This document shows positions 1-5,130 of a stretch of 9,022 nucleotides of DNA, piece after piece (position 1 is the stretch's first letter; the number at the start of each line of letters is the position of its first letter). Position numbers and translations under genes: made by a program. This DNA comes from a bacterium. Lineage in GTDB: Bacteria > SZUA-79 > Acidulodesulfobacterales > Acidulodesulfobacteraceae. The notes beneath the pieces were generated by a model, which worked only from the letters and a program-made list of their open reading frames with translations, had not been told where the DNA came from and searched no databases. The stretch spans positions 1 to 9,022 of the forward strand of contig JAKACI010000045.1 in NCBI GenBank assembly GCA_021821565.1, written 5' to 3'.

Positions 1-130
1 TTTTTCATATTTTTATAAAGAATATACCAATATATAATATTATAAATTGTCGTCTGCTTTATTGGAATTAATATTATAAAATTTGTATTTTATAATATTT
101 TCATTGTATAATTTATAATAACAATTAAAT

Positions 131-159
131 TAGACATCTTGATTTTTTTTCTATATAAT
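131..159 (+). promoter_or_regulatory. Candidate sigma-70 promoter for the HIT-lapA-glnD cluster
   Basis: TAGACA at 131-136 matches five of six bases of the -35 consensus. TATAAT at 154-159 is a perfect -10 hexamer, and the spacer is exactly 17 nt. Transcription would start near 166, giving a leader of about 230 nt that runs through the REP-like hairpin before the HIT start codon. TATAAT alone is common by chance in DNA this AT-rich. The value here rests on the combination with a good -35 and ideal spacing. No other promoter of this quality was seen closer to the HIT gene. Confidence 0.45.
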
Positions 160-204
160 TAAGATATTAAATAAGTTATTAAAAATAAAAATCAATAACC
201 TTAA

Positions 205-217
205 TTCTGTAACAGAA
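205..217. repeat. 13-nt palindrome in the HIT leader
   Basis: TTCTGT at 205-210 is followed by one A and then ACAGAA at 212-217, a perfect 6-bp inverted repeat around a single central base. It lies about 40 nt downstream of the predicted transcription start. It could be an operator half-site pair or coincidence; as RNA the loop is too small to fold as written. Confidence 0.3.
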
Positions 218-250
218 ACTATTAAATATACAGCAATATTTTAAGAACTG

Positions 251-334
251 TGGATTTCCGCCTACGCGGGAATGACACCCAATGGGTGAAAGGATAAAAT
301 CTCTCAAAGTCATTTCTGCGAAGGCGGGAATCCA
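251..334. repeat. GC-rich REP/dRS3-like inverted-repeat element
   Basis: Arms at 251-276 and 309-334 are inverted repeats of each other over 26 nt, with 22 identities. As + strand RNA, 25 of 26 positions could pair, counting three G-U wobbles. Each arm is itself a degenerate copy of the ATTCCC-N8-GGGAAT palindrome that defines dRS3-type repeats in Neisseria and resembles GC-rich intergenic repeats seen in many bacterial genomes. A perfect 5-bp hairpin, CACCC-AAT-GGGTG, lies inside at 276-288. The element is conspicuously GC-rich against its surroundings, which suggests an origin as a mobile repeat (MITE-like or REP-like) rather than native leader sequence. No transposase is present in the window. 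Confidence 0.7.
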
Positions 335-342
335 GAATATAA

Positions 343-359
343 AATCCTATTACAGGATT
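343..359 (+). repeat. Short hairpin in the HIT leader
   Basis: AATCCT (343-348) and AGGATT (354-359) form a perfect 6-bp stem around a 5-nt loop, ATTAC. The 3' half of the hairpin is part of shared block B, but the 5' half is missing from the miaA copy, so the hairpin is specific to this leader. No U-tract follows, so it does not look like an intrinsic terminator. Its 3' edge lies 37 nt before the HIT start codon. Confidence 0.35.
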
Positions 360-396
360 AAAGAATAAGAATATATTTGCAAATTTATTATAAATT

Positions 397-885
397 ATGA
401 AAATTATATATGCTCCATGGCGTATGGATTATCTTATGCAGGATAAATCTAAAATAAATGAATGCGTTTTTTGTGTTGAAAATAAATCGTTTGACAATAA
501 ATATATGTTGTATAAGGGTAAATATTCCTTTATTAAGTTAAATATGTTTCCTTATAATTGCGGACACACGTTAGTTATACCGTATGTTCACACTAATCAG
601 CTGAATGATTTATCGTATGAAACTGGCGCCGAGATTATGATGCTTATTTCTAAATCTTGCGATATATTAAACGAAGTATATAAATGCGACGGCATTAACG
701 TCGGATTAAATTTAGGCAAGGCTGCAGGCGCAGGAATTGAAAAACATTTGCATTTTCACATAATTCCAAGATGGGAAGGCGATGTTAGTTTTTATTCTAC
801 TTGTTCTGATTTAAGAGTTGTTTGTGAACTTCTTGACGATACATACGCAAAATTGATAAATTATTTTAAGAGGATAGAAATTTAA
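397..885 (+). CDS. HIT-family nucleotide hydrolase/phosphorylase (Ap4A phosphorylase-like)
   Basis: The product is a 162-residue cytosolic protein of the histidine triad superfamily. These enzymes act on nucleotide phosphates or dinucleoside polyphosphates through a nucleotidyl-histidine intermediate. The triad is seen as HLHFH at residues 117-121, followed directly by IIPRW, the form found in the Ap4A phosphorylase-like branch. Other family marks are the N-terminal APWRMDY (6-12), a CxxC pair (C23, C26) that could bind zinc, FPYNCGH (51-57), and the NVGLNLGKAAGAG segment (101-113) that lines the nucleotide pocket. Length is normal for this branch. The ATG at 397 gives a complete N-terminus with the expected APWR motif close to the start. 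It ends 3 nt before the LapA-domain gene, so the two are surely co-transcribed. Family assignment is firm; the exact substrate cannot be read from sequence. Confidence 0.93.
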   Translation: MKIIYAPWRMDYLMQDKSKINECVFCVENKSFDNKYMLYKGKYSFIKLNMFPYNCGHTLVIPYVHTNQLNDLSYETGAEIMMLISKSCDILNEVYKCDGINVGLNLGKAAGAGIEKHLHFHIIPRWEGDVSFYSTCSDLRVVCELLDDTYAKLINYFKRIEI

Positions 886-888
886 TTT

Positions 889-1146
889 ATGTTAAAAATT
901 ATTAATTTTATAATACTCGTTATATTTGTAATATTTGTTCTTATTTTTACAATATATAACCATGCACTTGTTAGAGTCACTTTTTTTAACTATGAATCTA
1001 TAAAAATTCCATTATCCGTTATTGTATTTTCATCTGTTATAATTGGAATAATTATAGGTTTAATTTATCATTTTTATGTTTTATTTAAAATAAAAAAAGA
1101 AAATAAACAAGATGCTATGAGGAACAAAAATTCAGGAAGTAATTAA
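889..1146 (+). CDS. Small LapA-domain (DUF1049) inner-membrane protein
   Basis: This is an 85-residue protein with two hydrophobic membrane segments, about residues 4-23 and 41-66. They are separated by a short loop containing the V-x-V-x-FF-like stretch VRVTFF (28-33) and followed by a Lys-rich cytoplasmic tail (about 67-82). The layout and the IPLSVIVFSSVIIG segment (40-53) fit the LapA/YciS family, which in E. coli takes part in lipopolysaccharide assembly and in control of LpxC turnover. The tail is short and lacks the long coiled coil of some members. The start lies 3 nt after the HIT stop. An AAGAGGA at 868-874 is the closest thing to a ribosome binding site in the window, but it sits 14 nt from the ATG, longer than usual. 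The role in this organism is inferred from family only. Confidence 0.82.
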   Translation: MLKIINFIILVIFVIFVLIFTIYNHALVRVTFFNYESIKIPLSVIVFSSVIIGIIIGLIYHFYVLFKIKKENKQDAMRNKNSGSN

Positions 1147-1179
1147 TTTAATATTAATGCTGATTTTTAAATTAAAAAT

Positions 1180-4014
1180 TTGCTTACCTCTTCTATTGTT
1201 AAATCTAAAATTTCATCAGAATTTAAATCGTTAAAGCAAGACCTGCTTAATTTCTCATCTTTTGATATTGCCGCTAAAATCTCCACTGTTATAGATAATA
1301 TAATCATAGATGCTTTTAATGAAAATATTTTTTCCGATGATGTTTGCATAATTGCCGCAGGAAGTTACTCCATTAATGAGCTGTGTCCATTTTCAGATAT
1401 AGATTTGATGATTCTTATCGGAAATAATGCAAATTCGGCAGTTCAGGAAATTTTGACGAAAAAATTAAAATTTTTTTTTTACCTGTTCTGGGACGCTGCC
1501 GTAGATCTTTCGCAAAGCGTAAGAACCGTCGCAGAAGCTATAGATTTAATGGAAAAAGATTTGAATACTTATACTTCTTTCATAAATGCGAGATATATAA
1601 CCGGAAATGTTAAACTATATGATGATTTTAAATTAAAATTTAAAAATATTAACGCTAAAAATATATTCTTAACGGAAATAATGAAAAGCCTCCGTAGAAA
1701 AAGACTCATTAACGTGATGGTTGATAATGATATTTTTCTTTTAGAGCCTGACGTAAAAGACGGAATCGGCGGTCTGCGCGATTATTCCTGGTGCGAATGG
1801 ATTTATTATATTTTGGGCAAACCTCTTCAATCATTAGAATTTTTGCATTACCGTAATATTCACGGCAGCATAGCTGGAAGCGAAGATTTGAATGGCGATT
1901 CAAATTTAAACTTTAATGATATAAAATATTTTATTAAATCCAAGGATTTTATTTTAAAAACTAGAATAATGATGCATTTACTGGCAGGCAAAAAAATTGA
2001 CAGGCTAACTTTTGATATACAGGAAAAAGTTGCATCGGCTTTTTTTTACAAAGATATTAAATTTTTAAATAAAATAGAATTATTTATGCATGATTATTAC
2101 TTGAACTCTAAAAATTTACATATAAATTCTAAAATTATTTTGAATGAATTAATAAAAAAGCCTTTATTTTTAAATTATAAATCAGAAATTAATAATAAAA
2201 ACAGTAATAATCAAAATATAAGAAAAAAAATAAATTCTGAATTTAGCCTTATTGCCGATAAAGATAATATATTAATAGAAAACGGATATATATATATTAA
2301 AAATAAAGAAAAGTTTTTATCTGGTCCTGAAAATTCTTTTTTTCTGCTTGAAATATTTTTAAACACGGGGCAGAGACTTGATATGGAATCTGTTAATATA
2401 TTAAAAAGAGCTTATTTTCTGCATAAAAATAATATTGTCAATAATAAAACGGCAATAAATTTTTTTATTAATTTGTTAAAAAGCAGAAAAAGAGTCTATG
2501 AAACTCTTTTATTAATGCATGAAACTAATTTGTTGAGCGCATTATTGCCGGAGTTTAAAAAAATAGATTCTCTTTCAACCAATGATGTGTACCATATCTA
2601 CACTGTAGATGCCCACTCTCTTAACGGTATACATATTCTGGAAAAATTTGTCAATTTTAAGATACATAAAGATTTAAAAGATATAGCAATTGACCTTAAT
2701 GAAGAAGATATGCTGGTTTTAAATTTATCTATGCTGCTGCATGATATAGGCAAAGGATATGCTCCGCATCACGAAAAGATAGGGTCTAAAATTGCAGTAA
2801 AAATAGCAAAAAGACTCGGTATTGAAGAAAAGTCTTACGGAATGCTATATTTTCTTATCCTAAACCATTTTTTAATGCCGCTTACTTCTGAAAGAAGAGA
2901 TATGCATGACCCCGTAACTATCAAAACTATTGCAGACGTTTGCGAAGACATAAAGCACTTAAAATTTTTATTTATTATAAGCCTGTGCGATTCAATCGCC
3001 GTGGCGCCCGGCAGGTTTAATTCATGGAGAAAAATGCTTCTTGTAGAATTATATAATAAAACATATTCTTATATTGAAAACAGTTTAAATTATTATAACC
3101 GGGATTTATCATATTATGTAGATGAAATTTATAATAATATAATTTCAGAAATAAACAAAAATAAAGCTGCATATTTTGATTTTATGTTGAATATTGAAAA
3201 AGATAATGTTAATAATCTTAATAAAGATTTGCATTTTGATTTTAAATCAGATTTTGGAATCAATAATATAAACAATGCAAGTCGTATAAAAGTAAAAGAA
3301 TATATAAAACACTACTTAAACTCTTTTTATTATCCTATTAAATATATTCAAAGAAATTCTTCGGAAAAAATAGTATCCCATATCAAATTATTATCTGAAA
3401 TCAATGATAAACATATATTTAATTACGCAGCTATACAAAATAAAGAAGCAAATTACTTTGAGTTTATTATTTGCGGCAAAGAACGGAAAAATATTTTTTC
3501 CGATATAACGGGAACATTGTCTTATTATGATTTTAATATTATGAGTGCCGATATCAACACAAGAAAAGACGGCAATTTTATTGATATATTTTTTATTAAC
3601 CATATATATAAAGATATTAATTCAGAAATAGAATGGGATAAAATAGCAAATATTATCGGTCAAATTTTTCAAGGAACATTGACCGTATCTATATCTGATA
3701 TGTTTCATAAAAAGATTGAAAGTTATAAAATTTATAAAAAATTTACGCCGCATGTTTCTTCGGCATGTAACGTTTATAATAACTTGAGCGAAGAATTTAC
3801 GGTTATCGAAATTCAGGCGCCGGACAGAAAAGGCTTGCTCTATGATATTTCAAAAGTTTTTAATGATTTTAACATTGATATATTTGAATCAAAAATAACC
3901 ACTATGGGCAGCAAAGCTTTAGATACTTTTTATATAAAAGATGAAAAAGGCAGGAAGATTAAAAATATTTTAGTCATAAAAAAAATTAAATCGGCGTTTA
4001 TGAATATATTATGA
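1180..4014 (+). CDS. glnD: Bifunctional PII uridylyltransferase/uridylyl-removing enzyme
   Basis: GlnD senses glutamine. It adds UMP to PII proteins when glutamine is low and removes it when glutamine is high. Domains in order are: nucleotidyltransferase with G61-S62 and the metal-binding pair D73/D75 (SDIDL), then WDAAVDLSQSVRT (104-116); the GlnD-specific EPDVKDGIGGLRDY (189-202); an HD hydrolase domain with YTVDAHS (474-480), HDIGKG (521-526) and H530/H531; and two C-terminal ACT domains (about 758-815 and 872-940, the latter with APDRKGLL and ALDTFYIKD). At 944 residues it is slightly long, owing in part to Asn/Lys-rich stretches such as residues 338-355. The start must be non-ATG. An in-frame TAA lies at 1168-1170, the TTG at 1180 is the first standard start after it, and the first in-frame ATG lies inside the catalytic motif. 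It follows the LapA-domain gene by 33 nt. No PII gene is in the window. Confidence 0.95.
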   Translation: MLTSSIVKSKISSEFKSLKQDLLNFSSFDIAAKISTVIDNIIIDAFNENIFSDDVCIIAAGSYSINELCPFSDIDLMILIGNNANSAVQEILTKKLKFFFYLFWDAAVDLSQSVRTVAEAIDLMEKDLNTYTSFINARYITGNVKLYDDFKLKFKNINAKNIFLTEIMKSLRRKRLINVMVDNDIFLLEPDVKDGIGGLRDYSWCEWIYYILGKPLQSLEFLHYRNIHGSIAGSEDLNGDSNLNFNDIKYFIKSKDFILKTRIMMHLLAGKKIDRLTFDIQEKVASAFFYKDIKFLNKIELFMHDYYLNSKNLHINSKIILNELIKKPLFLNYKSEINNKNSNNQNIRKKINSEFSLIADKDNILIENGYIYIKNKEKFLSGPENSFFLLEIFLNTGQRLDMESVNILKRAYFLHKNNIVNNKTAINFFINLLKSRKRVYETLLLMHETNLLSALLPEFKKIDSLSTNDVYHIYTVDAHSLNGIHILEKFVNFKIHKDLKDIAIDLNEEDMLVLNLSMLLHDIGKGYAPHHEKIGSKIAVKIAKRLGIEEKSYGMLYFLILNHFLMPLTSERRDMHDPVTIKTIADVCEDIKHLKFLFIISLCDSIAVAPGRFNSWRKMLLVELYNKTYSYIENSLNYYNRDLSYYVDEIYNNIISEINKNKAAYFDFMLNIEKDNVNNLNKDLHFDFKSDFGINNINNASRIKVKEYIKHYLNSFYYPIKYIQRNSSEKIVSHIKLLSEINDKHIFNYAAIQNKEANYFEFIICGKERKNIFSDITGTLSYYDFNIMSADINTRKDGNFIDIFFINHIYKDINSEIEWDKIANIIGQIFQGTLTVSISDMFHKKIESYKIYKKFTPHVSSACNVYNNLSEEFTVIEIQAPDRKGLLYDISKVFNDFNIDIFESKITTMGSKALDTFYIKDEKGRKIKNILVIKKIKSAFMNIL
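1471..1480 (+). other. T10 homopolymer inside glnD
   Basis: Ten consecutive T residues follow AAATTAAAA inside the nucleotidyltransferase domain, encoding part of LKFFFYLFW (residues 96-104). This is the longest homopolymer I noticed in the coding sequence. A one-base slip in replication or transcription here would shift the frame and remove the catalytic core, the HD domain and both ACT domains. Confidence 0.8.
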
Positions 4015-4070
4015 ATATTTTTAATTTTTAATATAATTTTCAATTAAAAAAGTTGCATAAATATAATAAT

Positions 4071-4994
4071 ATGGCTGAAAATCAAGAAATATTAAATCAA
4101 GAAATATTAATAGACAAATATATAACTTATTTAAAGATTGAAAAAGGTTACAGCCGGAACACTTTTTATGCATATTATAAAGATTTAAAATTTTTTTTCA
4201 ATTATCTGCAGCAAGAAAATAAAAATTTTTTTTCAATTACGTCTCTGTCGGTTCAGGAGTTTCTTTCTTCTTTAACTGCTTTAAATCTATCCGCAAAAAC
4301 ACGCGCAAGATTTTATTCGTCAATAAAAGGTTTTTATAAATTTTTATACAGAAATTCAGAAATAAATGAATTCCCTTTTAAAGATATAGAATATCCTTTT
4401 GTCCGCAGAAAATTGCCGGAATTTCTTACTAAAGATGAAATTAATAAGATGCTCGGGGTTAAATTTCAAAATAATTTTGAAGGTATAAGAAATAATGCTT
4501 TTATAGAACTTTTATATGCCAGCGGCTTAAGAATATCCGAAATTGCCTCAGTTAAACTTGAAAATTTTAATTTTGAAATTAATTTTGTTAAAGTAATAGG
4601 CAAAGGTTCAAAGGAAAGAATTGTTCCGTTTAATATTTCGGCGGCAAAATATATTAAAGAATATCTTAAAGAAAGAGAAAAAGTAGAAAGAGGCATCGGC
4701 AATTATCTTTTTGTGACAAAAAAAGGCAGACCCCTAACGAGGCAGGGTCTATGGAAAATAATCAAAAAAATTGCGGTTAAATCCGGTATTGATAAAAATA
4801 TAACGCCCCATACCATACGCCATACATTTGCAACACATCTTCTTGAAGGAGGAGCGGATTTACGGTCTATCCAGCAAATGCTGGGACATTCAAATATTTC
4901 AACCACCGAGATTTATACTCATACCGATATAACACATTTGAAAGAACAGCATTTAAAGTATCATCCGAGAAATATAAAGAATATAAAGGAATAA
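4071..4994 (+). CDS. xerD: XerC/XerD-type tyrosine recombinase
   Basis: The predicted protein is a 307-residue site-specific recombinase of the Xer family, which resolves chromosome dimers at dif during division. It has an N-terminal SAM-like core-binding domain (about residues 14-99) and a C-terminal catalytic domain with all active-site residues: R154 (GLRISE), K178 (IGKGSKER), H247 and R250 (HTIRH), H273 (LGHSN) and nucleophile Y282 (IYTHT). The tail HLKEQHLKYHPR resembles XerD more than XerC, but paralogue assignment is tentative and the organism may use a single Xer. I chose the ATG at 4071; the upstream in-frame TTG at 4053 would add six residues, MHKYNN, with no family support. The gap from glnD is 56 nt without a terminator, so it is probably read from the same transcript. 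Close linkage to housekeeping genes and normal length argue against a phage or integron integrase. Confidence 0.9.
   Translation: MAENQEILNQEILIDKYITYLKIEKGYSRNTFYAYYKDLKFFFNYLQQENKNFFSITSLSVQEFLSSLTALNLSAKTRARFYSSIKGFYKFLYRNSEINEFPFKDIEYPFVRRKLPEFLTKDEINKMLGVKFQNNFEGIRNNAFIELLYASGLRISEIASVKLENFNFEINFVKVIGKGSKERIVPFNISAAKYIKEYLKEREKVERGIGNYLFVTKKGRPLTRQGLWKIIKKIAVKSGIDKNITPHTIRHTFATHLLEGGADLRSIQQMLGHSNISTTEIYTHTDITHLKEQHLKYHPRNIKNIKE
4079..4110 (+). repeat. Tandem 15-nt duplication at the 5' end of the Xer gene
   Basis: The unit AATCAAGAAATATTA occurs twice without a gap (4080-4094 and 4095-4109), encoding NQEIL twice at residues 4-13 of the recombinase. It looks like a recent in-frame slippage duplication in the flexible N-terminus, ahead of the core-binding domain, and should be functionally neutral. 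Confidence 0.85.
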
Positions 4995-5063
4995 AAATGA
5001 AAAAATGAAGAAATAGCATTTATCCTGAGTGATTAGTGTGTAAAAATATAATCATTAAGCCTT

Positions 5064-5080
5064 ATAAATTAAAAATTTAT
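5064..5080. repeat. AT-only inverted repeat before the nucleotidyltransferase gene
   Basis: ATAAATT (5064-5070) and AATTTAT (5074-5080) form a perfect 7-bp inverted repeat with a 3-nt centre. It consists only of A and T and has no downstream T-run, so it is a poor terminator candidate. It overlaps the proposed -35 region of the promoter at 5069-5097 and could be an operator or chance in AT-rich DNA. Confidence 0.25.
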
Positions 5081-5097
5081 CATTTTAATAGTATAAT
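5069..5097 (+). promoter_or_regulatory. Weak candidate promoter for the tRNA nucleotidyltransferase gene
   Basis: TATAAT at 5092-5097 is a perfect -10 hexamer. Seventeen bases upstream, TTAAAA at 5069-5074 matches four of six -35 bases. Initiation near 5104 would give a leader of about 27 nt to the ATG at 5131. The 136-nt gap after the Xer gene makes a separate promoter reasonable, but the base composition makes chance matches likely. Confidence 0.28.
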
Positions 5098-5130
5098 ATA
5101 TATAAAATAAAAAATAATAAAATAATATAA

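Larger units (their letters stand above)
220..389 (+). repeat. Intergenic repeat, copy 1 (interrupted), before the HIT gene
   Basis: Three ordered blocks match the region upstream of miaA. Block A (220-244) starts TATTAAATATAC, continues GCAATAT and ends TTAA; it matches 6769-6793 over 25 nt with two mismatches. Block B (349-361, ATTACAGGATTAA) matches 6816-6828 with one mismatch. Block C (371-389) is ATATATT, four variable bases, then AATTTATT, with identical spacing to 6830-6848. Between blocks A and B this copy has 104 nt against 22 nt in the other. The excess of 82 nt is close to the 84-nt GC-rich inverted-repeat element lying in that interval. Both copies sit in the same orientation just before a start codon. 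Confidence 0.55.
1..396. other. Non-coding leader region upstream of the HIT gene
   Basis: This 396-nt stretch contains no convincing coding frame on either strand and no tRNA-like or rRNA-like segment that I can recognise. It is extremely AT-rich except for a GC-rich island at about 251-334. It carries a promoter candidate (131-159), a 13-nt palindrome (205-217), blocks of an intergenic repeat shared with the miaA leader (220-244, 349-361, 371-389), the REP/dRS3-like element (251-334) and a small hairpin (343-359). On the minus strand ATG AAA AA reads out of the left edge from position 8, so a divergent gene could begin there, but too little sequence is present to support that. Confidence 0.6.

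Noticed and set aside
1..8. Possible start (ATG AAA AA on the minus strand) of a divergent gene at the left edge
   Set aside because: Only eight bases are available and no supporting upstream signal is visible.
105..112. TGTATAAT as an alternative -10 in the leader
   Set aside because: The best -35 candidate, TTGTAT at 83-88, matches only three of six positions, and the TG is not spaced as in an extended -10 element.
4015..4070. dif site or terminator between glnD and the Xer gene
   Set aside because: No 28-bp dif-like pair of half-sites and no GC hairpin with T-run is visible in this short AT-rich gap.
4466..4906. Two adjacent minus-strand open frames opposite the Xer catalytic domain
   Set aside because: They lie entirely opposite conserved recombinase motifs and show no domain of their own.
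5022..5032. ATCCTGAGTGA, similar to the core of a repeat family seen in many genomes
   Set aside because: Only 11 nt match from memory, no partner arm is present, and it cannot be told from chance.
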